Below, piece by piece: positions 1 to 7,800 of a DNA stretch of 54,011 nt; position 1 is the stretch's first letter, and the number at the start of each line of letters is the position of its first letter. The position numbers were made by a program, and so were the translations under genes. Location: assembly GCA_027486795.1 (NCBI GenBank), contig JAIXOI010000052.1, forward strand, positions 1 through 54,011. The letters are read 5' to 3'. The notes under the pieces were generated by a model. It searched no databases, was not told the DNA's origin, and saw only the letters and a program-made list of their open reading frames with translations. Source of the DNA: Sphingobacteriales bacterium. GTDB lineage: Bacteria; Bacteroidota; Bacteroidia; Chitinophagales; CAIOSU01.

Positions 1-79
1 AGTGTTCTTCCACCACATGGCGCTTGAAGGCTTCGGTGTAAAATGTAGGGCGTTTTACCGTGCTCTTGTTCTTGGTCAT
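1..79 (-). CDS. IS3-type transposase OrfA, N-terminal fragment at window edge
   Basis: The minus strand reads from an ATG at 77-79 off the left edge for 26 codons without a stop. The peptide has a basic start and then FYTEAFKRHVVEEH, which resembles the first helix of the helix-turn-helix in IS3-family OrfA proteins (pattern: aromatic, E-x-FK-x-x-VV-x-E). The rest of the element, including any OrfB with its DDE residues, lies outside the window, so completeness cannot be judged. A perfect -7 element (TAAGTTTG, minus strand, 97-104) lies 17 bases upstream inside a dyad. The assignment rests on very few residues. Confidence 0.5.
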   Translation of the reverse strand, partial: MTKNKSTVKRPTFYTEAFKRHVVEEH

Positions 80-105
80 ATAAGTTTACTTTGGTGCAAA
101 CTTAT
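80..105. promoter_or_regulatory. Promoter dyad upstream of the transposase fragment
   Basis: ATAAGTTT at 80-87 and AAACTTAT at 98-105 form a perfect 8-bp inverted repeat with a 10-base spacer. Read on the minus strand it contains TAAGTTTG (97-104), a perfect Bacteroidota -7 element, 17 bases before the ATG at 79. The overlap of dyad and promoter suggests either a transposase operator or the inner part of the element's terminal repeat. This is inference from position and symmetry only. Confidence 0.45.
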
Positions 106-167
106 TTTAGGACGGGTCAAGCGCTTGGGAAAGGAGGGGGTAGGGGGTGGTTAGCACGTAACACCAA

Positions 168-1406
168 TCAATACAACACCCTAGCCCTAATAGTATGCTT
201 CACATCTTGCAAGGCCTTAAGGATGTCGGCAGAAGGGGCTTTGGCAATGTCGAGTACTACGTAGCCGATATCATCGTTGGTTTTTAGGTACTGGCCCGCA
301 ATGTTCACGTCCATTTTACCCATAATGCTATTTATCTCTGATAGCACGCCCGGCTTGTTGTGGTGTATGTGCAGCAGGCGGTTGGTGCCCTCTTGCAACG
401 GCAGGCTCAATGGTGGCACGGTGTGGCTGCCCACGGTGGCGCCGCTATCCAATAGGTTTATCAGTTTGCCTGCCACATCGCTGCCAATGTTTACTTGCGC
501 CTCTTCGGTGCTGCCGCCAATATGCGGGGTCAGTATCACGTTTGGTAAGCCTTGCAACGGCGATTCAAACTTCTGGCCCTTGCCCTCAGGCTCTACAGGG
601 AATACATCCACGCCAGCACCAGCCACATGGCCGCTAACCAGGGCTTCTTTCAAGGCATTCAAATCGACAACATCGCCACGGCTAAGATTAAGCAATATGC
701 TGCCTTTCTTCATTTGTTTGATGCGGGTAGCGCTCATCAGGTTTTTGGTGCCACTACCGCCCGGTACGTGCAGTGTAACAATGTCAGATTTCTTCAGCAT
801 ATCGCTCAATGAGCGAACGCCCGTAGCATTGCCCAAACCTAGTTTTGGCTCTATATCATAGTACAATACTTTTAGTCCCATAGCCTCGGCCATGATGCTT
901 ACCTGCGAACCAATGTGCCCATAGCCGATGATGCCCAAGGTTTTGCCACGCAACTCAAAGCTACCTTTGGCATCCTTCAGCCAATCGCCAATATGGGCGG
1001 CAGCGTTTTTCTCGGGTATGCGGCGAATGAGCATAATCGCTTCGGCAATAACCAACTCGGCTACCGAGCGGGTGTTGCTATACGGCGAATTGAACACCGT
1101 AACGCCAGCTTTGGTGGCGGCCTTTAGGTCGATTTGGTTTACCCCGATGCAAAATGCCCCGATGCCCCAAAGTTTTTGGGCGGCGTTGATTACCTTCTCG
1201 TTTATCTGCGATTTGGAGCGGATGCCCAGCAAGTGTGCATCTTTTATTTTCTTTACCAGTTCGGCTTCTTCTAGCGCTTTTGGTAAAGCTTCAATATTAG
1301 TGTATCCTGCACGGTGAAACTCATCAATAGCCGATTGGCTGATGCCTTCCAACAACAGTATCTTAATCTTATCCTTTGGGTACGAAGTAGTGCTCGCTTT
1401 GCTCAT
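168..1406 (-). CDS. serA: D-3-phosphoglycerate dehydrogenase
   Basis: SerA oxidises 3-phosphoglycerate to 3-phosphohydroxypyruvate with NAD, the first step of cytosolic serine synthesis. The 412 residues match the E. coli-type enzyme in length and layout. A substrate domain starts KDKIKILLLEG, the Rossmann motif IIGYGHIGSQV is at about 159-169, the catalytic Arg is in NLSRGDVVD, the catalytic His is in LTPHIGGSTEEAQ, and a C-terminal ACT domain (about 340-412, serine feedback site in this family) contains HHNKPGVLSEIN. It stands alone on the minus strand. A perfect TAATTTTG -7 element at 1411-1418 is only 4 bases from the ATG, so its transcript may have almost no leader. Confidence 0.95.
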   Translation of the reverse strand: MSKASTTSYPKDKIKILLLEGISQSAIDEFHRAGYTNIEALPKALEEAELVKKIKDAHLLGIRSKSQINEKVINAAQKLWGIGAFCIGVNQIDLKAATKAGVTVFNSPYSNTRSVAELVIAEAIMLIRRIPEKNAAAHIGDWLKDAKGSFELRGKTLGIIGYGHIGSQVSIMAEAMGLKVLYYDIEPKLGLGNATGVRSLSDMLKKSDIVTLHVPGGSGTKNLMSATRIKQMKKGSILLNLSRGDVVDLNALKEALVSGHVAGAGVDVFPVEPEGKGQKFESPLQGLPNVILTPHIGGSTEEAQVNIGSDVAGKLINLLDSGATVGSHTVPPLSLPLQEGTNRLLHIHHNKPGVLSEINSIMGKMDVNIAGQYLKTNDDIGYVVLDIAKAPSADILKALQDVKHTIRARVLY

Positions 1407-1410
1407 GCTG

Positions 1411-1418
1411 CAAAATTA
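1411..1418 (-). promoter_or_regulatory. serA -7 promoter element (TAATTTTG)
   Basis: The plus strand reads CAAAATTA, so the minus strand carries a perfect TAnnTTTG element 4 bases upstream of the serA ATG (1404-1406). In Bacteroidota, transcription usually starts several bases after this element, so the mRNA would begin at or next to the start codon. No clear -33 TTG was seen. Confidence 0.55.
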
Positions 1419-1500
1419 AGCAATGCGAATGAGTTAAGGGTAATTGACCACCTTATTTACTGCGCTTGTGAATTGCTATAATGCCTACCTTTACCCTTGC

Positions 1501-1920
1501 ATGAGCGACAACATAAAACGAGAATTGCTTTGGTTATTGCCAACTATGCTGTTGAGCTTGGTGATTCTTTGCATTATTTCGTGGCAAACAGGATGGGCGT
1601 TGAGGCCAGGGAATGAGCTTGAAATTGTTGTACACGATAGCTATTACCTTTTAGATTTTAAGCTCATAGCCATTTATGTTTTTACACACGTGCTTATGCT
1701 GGTGTACACAGCTCGTTTGCTAATATCCAACTTTAAGGTGCTTAAACTAAACCTAGTAATGCTAGTAGTATATGGCTATGTAGCGTTTGTAAACTATACC
1801 CTTTATGGTATGTTGCACGCTTACACATCCTTGTTTTATGGCCTTTTGGGCGGGGCCATTTTTATGGCGGCTTTTACGGTAGCAATAATGATAACAAGGC
1901 TAGTGCGGAAAAAAGGCTAA
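1501..1920 (+). CDS. Small integral membrane protein, unknown function
   Basis: This 139-residue protein is not a family I can name. After a short polar start (MSDNIKRELL) it has four hydrophobic stretches, consistent with four membrane helices, and it ends in a basic RLVRKKG tail (positive-inside). The loop VVHDSYYLLDFKLIAI recalls the HDTYY-V-x-x-H segment of haem-copper oxidase subunit I, but the rest of that family is absent. I prefer ATG 1501 over the in-frame ATG at 1444 because 1501 begins a normal membrane protein and TACCTTTA, a near -7 element, lies just before it. It runs divergently from serA and convergently with the next gene, with 7 bases between the stops. Confidence 0.6.
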   Translation: MSDNIKRELLWLLPTMLLSLVILCIISWQTGWALRPGNELEIVVHDSYYLLDFKLIAIYVFTHVLMLVYTARLLISNFKVLKLNLVMLVVYGYVAFVNYTLYGMLHAYTSLFYGLLGGAIFMAAFTVAIMITRLVRKKG

Positions 1921-1927
1921 GCAACTA

Positions 1928-2638
1928 CTATTTCTCACTATTAACGGTGGAGATTTCGCCGAACACTTTTTCCTCAATCTTTTCAGCCAATTTCCAAGCC
2001 ACGTAGGCAAAGAATGGCGCTACCAATACATCAACGGTGTAGTGGACGTGTTGCTTTAGTAGCAAACCTGCCATTATCATGGTGCAGAAAACAAAAAAGG
2101 CTTTCAAAAACTTGTTAGGCACCCCAAATGCCAATATAGCCATAGTAGCGGTGTGGCCCGAGAAGAATAAGTCTTTAGTAACGGTTACCTCTTGGTACAC
2201 TATCAAACTCAAAATGGGATCTACCAAGTAAATCATTTCCTTAGGAGCTTCAAGAGGAACAAACAACATCACTATCATTCTCAAACAAGTGAGAATGGAA
2301 TAGGCCCAAGCGCCTTTTAGTAAAAACTTAGGGAAATGGGCTAAAAAGCCAAGACAAATTGAGGCGCAACTATATAGCAGTGCAAAAATGAATAATGATA
2401 CATCAACTGGGGTAAGGAGTTGCAATACTGGGTCGGTAATATACATACCTGCCCTGCCTTGTATATAGCCAAAGTAATAGGGCAAAAAATTTGCTATAAC
2501 ACCACAAACTATTAAGGTAACCAAAACCACCACCTTAAAATAGTTTGAATCAAGGGCTGTAGTCCAGTTTTGCCTGATACTGACTTTTTCTATCTCGTTA
2601 GGGATAGCGTATTTCCATATGTGTTTTTGTGTATCCAT
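1928..2638 (-). CDS. PAP2-fold membrane enzyme, sphingomyelin-synthase-like (PAP2_C)
   Basis: This is a 236-residue polytopic membrane protein with about six hydrophobic segments. Near its C-terminal half it has KDLFFSGHTATM and, about 50 residues later, KQHVHYTVDVLVAPFFAY. These match the SGHT and HYTxDV motifs of the PAP2_C group (sphingomyelin or ceramide phosphoethanolamine synthase-like), and the predicted catalytic triad His-His-Asp is present. The usual CGD before SGHT is KDLFF here. Family members move or remove phospho-headgroups on lipids, but the substrate cannot be read from sequence. The neighbour at 2888, divergently oriented, is an ordinary PAP2 phosphatase, so both may act on membrane lipids. 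Confidence 0.75.
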   Translation of the reverse strand: MDTQKHIWKYAIPNEIEKVSIRQNWTTALDSNYFKVVVLVTLIVCGVIANFLPYYFGYIQGRAGMYITDPVLQLLTPVDVSLFIFALLYSCASICLGFLAHFPKFLLKGAWAYSILTCLRMIVMLFVPLEAPKEMIYLVDPILSLIVYQEVTVTKDLFFSGHTATMAILAFGVPNKFLKAFFVFCTMIMAGLLLKQHVHYTVDVLVAPFFAYVAWKLAEKIEEKVFGEISTVNSEK

Positions 2639-2887
2639 ATGCTTATGCCCTTTGTGCGAAGTTAACTTAAAGCTTACTAAACGTTAAGAGAGGGTTAAAG
2701 ATATGCATAAAGGTTATCATTGTAAATGGCTATTGTAAAAACATACTAAAGTTTTAACTTTTGTAACTGTTGGCTACTTTTAAAATGGTTACCCTGTAGG
2801 GTATTTTGCAATAAAACGGCAAAAGGCACGTATGGGTTGCCTGTGGGCAATATCGAGGTTCTCGCCTGCTATTTTGTATCTTCGAGT

Positions 2888-3670
2888 ATGCAATCACGAT
2901 TTTTGATGTTGTTGTTTGCCATTAGTCTGCCAAGTATGGCGCAACATCGGTTACCTTTTTTTGATAATGCTACCTCGCCATATGCGGTTAGCTGGAAAGC
3001 CGATGCTTTTTTGGCACCAGTGGGTGCTGGCTTTATAGGTGCTGCCCTAATAGTAGACAAAAGCAAATCTAATGCAGTATTTGGTAGTTACGACAAACAA
3101 GATGTTTGGAAGTTTGATAGGCACTTTGTGCGCCCCATAAACCACCGGGCCGCTAGCGCCAGCGATGTGTTTATGTTTACATCGTTGGGTGCGCCAGCAT
3201 TGCTGTTGATTGATAAAAAGATACGGCGAGATAAATCGTTCTATGTAATGTGGGCAGAGGTGATGGCATTAAACGCGGGCTTCACGCAAATAACCAAAGC
3301 TTTGGTTGATAGGCCGAGGCCATATGCCTATGCCACCAACAGCAATCCACAAACAGTAACGGGCAAAGAGCCGCTACGCTCTTTTTTTTCGGGGCATACC
3401 TCATACACTGCTGCATCGTTGTTTTTTATAGCCAAAGTATATCACGACTATCACCCACATAGCCCTTGGCGCTATGTGTTGTGGGGCAATGCTGCGGTTA
3501 CCCCTGCGCTTACGGGTTTTTTGAGAGTAAGGGCTGGCAAGCATTTCCCTACCGATGTTACGGTGGGTTATATAGTAGGTGCGGCAACCGGTATATTGGT
3601 GCCGTATGTGCACCAAAAAGTAAGGCAGCGCCACAACAGGCATATAAACGAGCCAGTAGAAGGGTTTTGA
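2888..3670 (+). CDS. Secreted PAP2-family phosphatase
   Basis: The protein has 260 residues with a signal peptide (MQSRFLMLLFAISLPSMAQ, cleavage expected after SMA). It carries all three PAP2 signature motifs in order: KALVDRPRP (KxxxxxxRP), RSFFSGHTS (SGH with the catalytic His) and RVRAGKHFPTDVTVG (Rx5HxxxD with the nucleophile His and Asp). Related enzymes are class A acid phosphatases or undecaprenyl/phosphatidate phosphatases, acting outside the cytoplasmic membrane. The start at 2888 is chosen because it begins a clean signal peptide; an in-frame ATG-less extension back to 2837 would bury it. It is transcribed away from the PAP2_C gene. Confidence 0.88.
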   Translation: MQSRFLMLLFAISLPSMAQHRLPFFDNATSPYAVSWKADAFLAPVGAGFIGAALIVDKSKSNAVFGSYDKQDVWKFDRHFVRPINHRAASASDVFMFTSLGAPALLLIDKKIRRDKSFYVMWAEVMALNAGFTQITKALVDRPRPYAYATNSNPQTVTGKEPLRSFFSGHTSYTAASLFFIAKVYHDYHPHSPWRYVLWGNAAVTPALTGFLRVRAGKHFPTDVTVGYIVGAATGILVPYVHQKVRQRHNRHINEPVEGF

Positions 3671-3745
3671 TTCATTTACTATTGCTTGGATTAAACCCGC
3701 AGCTTACATAGTAGTCAAACCATGCAGAAACTAAAAATAAACGAC

Positions 3746-4171
3746 ATGAGAACGATTGTATTAATGCTTAGCCTGGTGTTACTGGGCGGAACTATGAACT
3801 TTGCTACGGCACAAGACAAAACAAAACAGAAGCCCTCTGCTGAGGAAATGGCCACCAAGCGCACGACCAAACTTACCGAGGTTCTGAAACTTAGCGATAC
3901 CCAAAAGGACGAGGTGTACAACCTAATATTGGCCAACGCTAATCAAATGGATGAGGTGAATAATACCAGACTTACCCAAGACGAACGCAAAGCAGCCATG
4001 AAAGAGCTTCGCACATCGTTCGACAGTAAGTTACAAGGGGTATTAACAGCAGAACAATACAAGACTTTTTTGGCGCACAAAGAAGAAATGCACGACGCCA
4101 AAAAAGGTACTAATGTTGGCTGTTGCTCTGAAGGCGGCAGTGAATGCCCACACGGCAAAGGCGGAAAATAA
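3746..4171 (+). CDS. Spy/CpxP-like periplasmic protein with Cys-rich tail
   Basis: The 141-residue product begins with a signal peptide (MRTIVLMLSLVLLGG, mature from about AQDKTK). The mature part is charged and helical, with two LTxxQ-type stretches: LKLSDTQKDEVYNLI and LTQDERKAAMKEL, followed by LQGVLTAEQYKTFL. This is the LTxxQ helical-hairpin style seen in small periplasmic Spy/CpxP-like proteins and in DUF4890-type proteins of Bacteroidota. The end is unusual: CCSEGGSECPHGKGG, with three Cys and a His, could bind metal. ATG 3746 is preferred over ATG 3722, since an A-rich stretch typical of Bacteroidota initiation regions precedes it; 3722 would add eight residues. It ends just before a strong terminator. 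Confidence 0.65.
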   Translation: MRTIVLMLSLVLLGGTMNFATAQDKTKQKPSAEEMATKRTTKLTEVLKLSDTQKDEVYNLILANANQMDEVNNTRLTQDERKAAMKELRTSFDSKLQGVLTAEQYKTFLAHKEEMHDAKKGTNVGCCSEGGSECPHGKGGK

Positions 4172-4194
4172 CCGATGGGAGTAGCTAATTGAGC

Positions 4195-4232
4195 AAAGGA
4201 GGCATGCCGCAGGGTTTGCCTCCTTTTTTGTT
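4195..4232 (+). terminator. Rho-independent terminator
   Basis: AAAGGAGGCA at 4195-4204 pairs perfectly with TGCCTCCTTT at 4217-4226 and is followed by a T run ending about 4229. It sits 23 bases after the stop of the Spy-like gene and abuts the 3' end of the convergent PhoD-like gene, where the A run on the other side could also serve the minus strand. Confidence 0.85.
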
Positions 4233-5776
4233 TAGTCCCAATTGAGTTGCAAATGCTGTTTCATTCCCTTCTCGGTGCTGCTGTGGTATACCTTAAAGCT
4301 GCTTATGATGCAGTTGTCTTCATCAACAAGGCTAAGCTCAACAAACTCGTTGTTTACAATGCGTACCTTGCCAAATGCGTTTTTAAAGTTTTTGTTGCCT
4401 AAGCCATTGCCACCTTGGTTCCAGATTTCTTTGCGCATTTTAAACAGCCCAGTTGCTTTGCCCACAACATTGAGGTAATAGGCCAAGTAAGTTTCAGTTA
4501 CGCTTAGGCCGCTGGCATTCATTTCGGGTAGCCCAGCGTTGCGGCCATCATCCATTACATTGTGGTGCGTATCGCCACTGATAACGATAATGTCCTTAAT
4601 ATTCTCGTTGCGCAGCCAAGCGTAAAAGTCGTTTATCTCTGCTGGGTGGCCTGCCCAATAGTTAGAGAAGCCGGTTGCCATTCTAAAACCATTGTTATCT
4701 TTCCAGCCTACATTCTGTATTTTCATACCTGCATCCACCAATACATTAGTGCTGCGGTTTAGGGGCACACCGCTTACTATAAACTTCCAATCGGCTGTTG
4801 AGTTTTTAAGACCGTTCTTTAGCCAATCCATCTGTTCTTTCCCAAATAGTACATGGTCGGCCGGTGGGTCAAAAACGTAACGTTTTCGTTTCTCATCATA
4901 CCTAAAGGCATACACGTTGCCATGCGGGGTATTGGCACATCTATCTAAAAAGAAAAACTCTGCATTACCGAACTTAAAGCTATGGAATATGCCGTGGGTG
5001 GTATCAACCATTTCGTACCCGGGAAAGAAATCCATATAACCCCTTATGCAGTTGCTGCGCCAAAAATCGGGGAAGGAGTCGGTCCAAATCTTGTTTTCGG
5101 TTTTGAAAAACAAGCGAGAGTCTTGGCTATTGTAATCCTTCTCGTGCAAGCCGCCACTAGAGCCTACGTAGTCGTTGTCGTCGTATATATAGTCAATAGG
5201 TATGTTGTGCAGCATTTGTTTCATCACCTTCTCATCGTAGCGCTTTTGGTAGCTATAAGCCATTTGCCCGTAGTGGGCGCTATAGTCGGGCGATATTTGG
5301 TAATCGGGGTAAGTGTAGTCGCCGGTATGCAACAAAAAGTAAGGGTTGCAAAGGGGCAAAACATCAAACACCTTCATGTTTTCGGTCTCTTGGCAAGAAC
5401 CGGTCACGAACGTAAAGTCGCCACGCGTGCCAGGCATAGGGAACGTTTTGAACCAAGCACTGATGGTATCTCGCACGCCGTTTGCATAAAGGCGGTAGTA
5501 ATATTTAGTGTCGGGCTGAAGGCCTGTAATGCTAAGTATTACTGAATTATCCAAGTATTGCCTCGATTGGCCTTCAACAGACTGTACACTGGCAAAGGTA
5601 CTATCCACTGACCATTCAATTTTGAGTGTTGAAGGCTCCAAGGTGCGCAGGTAAACCTTGGCACTTTGGTGGGTCATACCTCCGAAAGCAGGGCCTTGCG
5701 TTATCATTTGGGCTAGTAACCCCTTACTAGCAAATAATAGCAAAAGCGCGAGCGCACAGCGGATGTAGTTGTTCAT
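4232..5776 (-). CDS. PhoD-like alkaline phosphatase family phosphoesterase, secreted
   Basis: The protein has 514 residues and a signal peptide (hydrophobic to about residue 22, ASKGLLAQ). Residues about 25-115 look like the N-terminal Fn3/purple-acid-phosphatase-type beta domain (VYLRTLEPSTLKIEW, LQPDTKYYYRL). The metallophosphoesterase part follows, with GSCQ, LHTGDYTYPDY, DYIYDDNDYVGS and, near the C-terminus, IIVISGDTHHNV. These motifs supply the metal ligands in PhoD-type enzymes, which hydrolyse phosphomono- or diesters in the periplasm or outside. Its ATG overlaps the stop of the Kazal gene (ATGA, 5773-5776), so translation is probably coupled. Confidence 0.88.
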   Translation of the reverse strand: MNNYIRCALALLLLFASKGLLAQMITQGPAFGGMTHQSAKVYLRTLEPSTLKIEWSVDSTFASVQSVEGQSRQYLDNSVILSITGLQPDTKYYYRLYANGVRDTISAWFKTFPMPGTRGDFTFVTGSCQETENMKVFDVLPLCNPYFLLHTGDYTYPDYQISPDYSAHYGQMAYSYQKRYDEKVMKQMLHNIPIDYIYDDNDYVGSSGGLHEKDYNSQDSRLFFKTENKIWTDSFPDFWRSNCIRGYMDFFPGYEMVDTTHGIFHSFKFGNAEFFFLDRCANTPHGNVYAFRYDEKRKRYVFDPPADHVLFGKEQMDWLKNGLKNSTADWKFIVSGVPLNRSTNVLVDAGMKIQNVGWKDNNGFRMATGFSNYWAGHPAEINDFYAWLRNENIKDIIVISGDTHHNVMDDGRNAGLPEMNASGLSVTETYLAYYLNVVGKATGLFKMRKEIWNQGGNGLGNKNFKNAFGKVRIVNNEFVELSLVDEDNCIISSFKVYHSSTEKGMKQHLQLNWD

Positions 5777-6006
5777 TTCTTAAGTGGGCACTCGCCCAGG
5801 GTATATTGGGTTATGCCATGGCACTCGGCAATACAAGCATTGCTGTAGGTTTTTTCGTTGCAGCCGCAAACGGGTTTGTATTCTTTGGTGCAGGGGCTTT
5901 CGCAAGTTTTTTCTACACAAGCAGTATTGCTTTTGCCTGCAGAGCCTTTGCAGCCAATGGCAGTAACAAGCATTAGGCTAGTGGCAATGGTTATAAGGGT
6001 TTTCAT
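5773..6006 (-). CDS. Kazal-type protease inhibitor lipoprotein
   Basis: This 77-residue protein begins with a lipoprotein-like signal (MKTLITIATSLMLVTAIGC, lipid Cys at about 19). One Kazal domain follows, with the six-cysteine spacing CVEKTCESPCTKEYKPVCGC, then TYSNACIAECHG and GEC. The PVCGxxxxTYxNxC core is the hallmark of Kazal inhibitors of serine proteases. It would be anchored in the envelope, with the partner protease unknown. The start at 6006 is an ATG; a TTG at 6019-6021 in frame would only lengthen the signal peptide. Its stop overlaps the start of the downstream PhoD-like gene, an uncommon pairing. Confidence 0.85.
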   Translation of the reverse strand: MKTLITIATSLMLVTAIGCKGSAGKSNTACVEKTCESPCTKEYKPVCGCNEKTYSNACIAECHGITQYTLGECPLKK

Positions 6007-6044
6007 AATAGCAAGATACAATTTTGGGTAATATTATCCATTCC

Positions 6045-7691
6045 TCACCGCTTAATCAACCTCAAACCGGGCCATTTATCAAAGTCCCTGCTTAAGCCAG
6101 ATTCTTCGCTGGGTAGTATTACCCAGGTATTTTTTTTGCTGTCAAGGTTGTAGCGTATTAGTTCTCGGTTGGGCAGGCGTATTTCTTGGTATAGCAACTC
6201 GGGGTCGGGGTTAAGGTCTTGTATTTGGGTTAGCAGCAATTCTGGGTTTAGGGTCCAATCATCGTAAATGGCCATGATGCCTAAGTCGGCCTTAGAATAA
6301 ATGGCCACCAAAAGACCATCAGTTGGTGCCAATATTTGCCAGCCGTTACCTTCGGCAATCGGCTTCATAGCTTCAGGTACTGCAGCCCCGCCGTTGCTTA
6401 CTGCAAACTTATCAAACACACCGGTTTGGTTCCACGCTTTGTGGGGACCTTGGCTTTTCAAGTGTATGGTACCCTCTAGGGTTGGTACACTGTCGTTTAC
6501 AAACAGCACTATTGGCCGTGGCACTATTTGCGATTGCCTGCCGCGCTGCACCCCACCAGCACTAATCAAAAAACCTGGGCCGCTACTATACACCTCCGGC
6601 GATGCTTTTTTGCCGTGGCCTATAAGCGCTAAGTATGGTTGGTGCGGTTGTGTGATTAATTGGTAGAGTGTATCTGGCAACTGGTAGTCGCTTACCCAAG
6701 CTATAAGCGATTGGTGCCTAGCGTGCAATAGTTGTTCCATTTGCAAAGGGTTGCGCTCATATTTCAGCAGCAGCACTTGCATTATAGCAGTATTTGGGTC
6801 TGATGCAAACTCAATGTTTCCAGCATAGTTCAACCTACGGCGGAAAGGTGGGTAACGGCGCATACCAAGGCTACCTAGGGCATAGTCAAGGTGCACTTTA
6901 TCCAGCAGTTGTTGGGCAAGTAACTTTATGTGCGGGTTTTGGGCATGATTGTATAGCACCTCTAATGCCGTTATGGTATAGCCAATGTAGGGTTGCCCGT
7001 TGAATTCATAAAAGCCCGTGTGCAGCATTTCCTCCAAATGGTGTTGCAGCCAAATTTCCAGCGAGGTAATGGTAGTATCGGTCAACCCTCTGCTTCGGCT
7101 ATATTCCAGATTTAGATAACGGCTTATTTCGCGCATTAAAATGTGGTTCTCCGTATCGCTCATTAGGCGCAGCGTTCGCGGCGTGCGGGTGGCGGTTTTT
7201 AAGCCTTGGTCAGGTATCAATACATCCGATAAATGCATAGCCGTGGCCGTATATAGCACATTTGGCTGGTCTCGAAACCGCATCAATATATCGGCGAATA
7301 TGATTTGTGTGAAATCGTAATCGCCATTTTTATTGAATGCCCAAGTAGACCCCAAGGTGCCCCAAGGCTCTAAGCTTAGCAGGTATTTATTGGTGCTATC
7401 AATATTTTGGCCCAGCAGCAGGTTGGCCAGAACCACGCGTGGCACTCCTATCTTACCGTGTTCTCTCCAATCACTATATAACCCTGTTTGCGCTGCCCAA
7501 TGCTGCAACAGCTCAGCGCCTAAGAGGGTATTCAGGCTATCACTCAATGGGGCAGGGCGGCTACCTATAGTTAGGTAAGGCCTATCGCCGCCAGCAGCAA
7601 AACTCTTCTTCCAGCTATTGCTGAAATAATACGTGCAGCTTTGCAATATAAGCACAACCACAACAATTATCAACCATAATTTAGCTTTCAT
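6045..7691 (-). CDS. Large lipoprotein, unknown function
   Basis: I do not recognise this 548-residue protein. It starts with a signal peptide and a lipobox-like end (LILQSC), so it is probably an envelope lipoprotein. The first about 320 residues look alpha-helical with repeated aromatic-rich helices (IGYTITALEVLYNH, DPNTAIMQVLLLKYE). The last about 200 look beta-rich (FLISAGGVQRGRQSQIVPRPIVLFV, WNQTGVFDKFAVSNGG). A helical toroid followed by a beta-sandwich is the layout of several polysaccharide lyases such as heparinases, but no catalytic motif could be identified. It lies 23 bases upstream of the Kazal gene, on the same strand and possibly in the same operon. Confidence 0.6.
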   Translation of the reverse strand: MKAKLWLIIVVVVLILQSCTYYFSNSWKKSFAAGGDRPYLTIGSRPAPLSDSLNTLLGAELLQHWAAQTGLYSDWREHGKIGVPRVVLANLLLGQNIDSTNKYLLSLEPWGTLGSTWAFNKNGDYDFTQIIFADILMRFRDQPNVLYTATAMHLSDVLIPDQGLKTATRTPRTLRLMSDTENHILMREISRYLNLEYSRSRGLTDTTITSLEIWLQHHLEEMLHTGFYEFNGQPYIGYTITALEVLYNHAQNPHIKLLAQQLLDKVHLDYALGSLGMRRYPPFRRRLNYAGNIEFASDPNTAIMQVLLLKYERNPLQMEQLLHARHQSLIAWVSDYQLPDTLYQLITQPHQPYLALIGHGKKASPEVYSSGPGFLISAGGVQRGRQSQIVPRPIVLFVNDSVPTLEGTIHLKSQGPHKAWNQTGVFDKFAVSNGGAAVPEAMKPIAEGNGWQILAPTDGLLVAIYSKADLGIMAIYDDWTLNPELLLTQIQDLNPDPELLYQEIRLPNRELIRYNLDSKKNTWVILPSEESGLSRDFDKWPGLRLIKR

Positions 7692-7789
7692 GTCGTTAAA
7701 GTAGTGAATGATAGTTGAATTAATAGCAAGGCAAGTATTACCATTTGCTAAATTTTCAATCTTTAATTTTAAGTTTTCAATTAACCCCT

Positions 7790-7797
7790 ACCTTTGT
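7790..7797 (+). promoter_or_regulatory. -7 promoter element (TACCTTTG) for the TrpF-like gene
   Basis: A perfect TAnnTTTG lies 3 bases before the ATG at 7801. This fixes the start codon, since the in-frame codons further upstream read into A/T-rich non-coding sequence. It also predicts a transcript that begins at or inside the start codon. Confidence 0.6.
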
Positions 7798-7800
7798 TGC

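Noticed and set aside
4982-5545. 187-codon plus-strand frame opposite the PhoD-like gene
   Set aside because: The PhoD motifs lie on the minus strand over the same bases; the plus frame has no initiation context or recognisable domain.
1928-5776. A phosphate-starvation (Pho) regulon made of two PAP2 genes and PhoD
   Set aside because: No shared promoter motif, operon structure, or PhoB-type box was seen; the PAP2_C enzyme is more likely a lipid enzyme.
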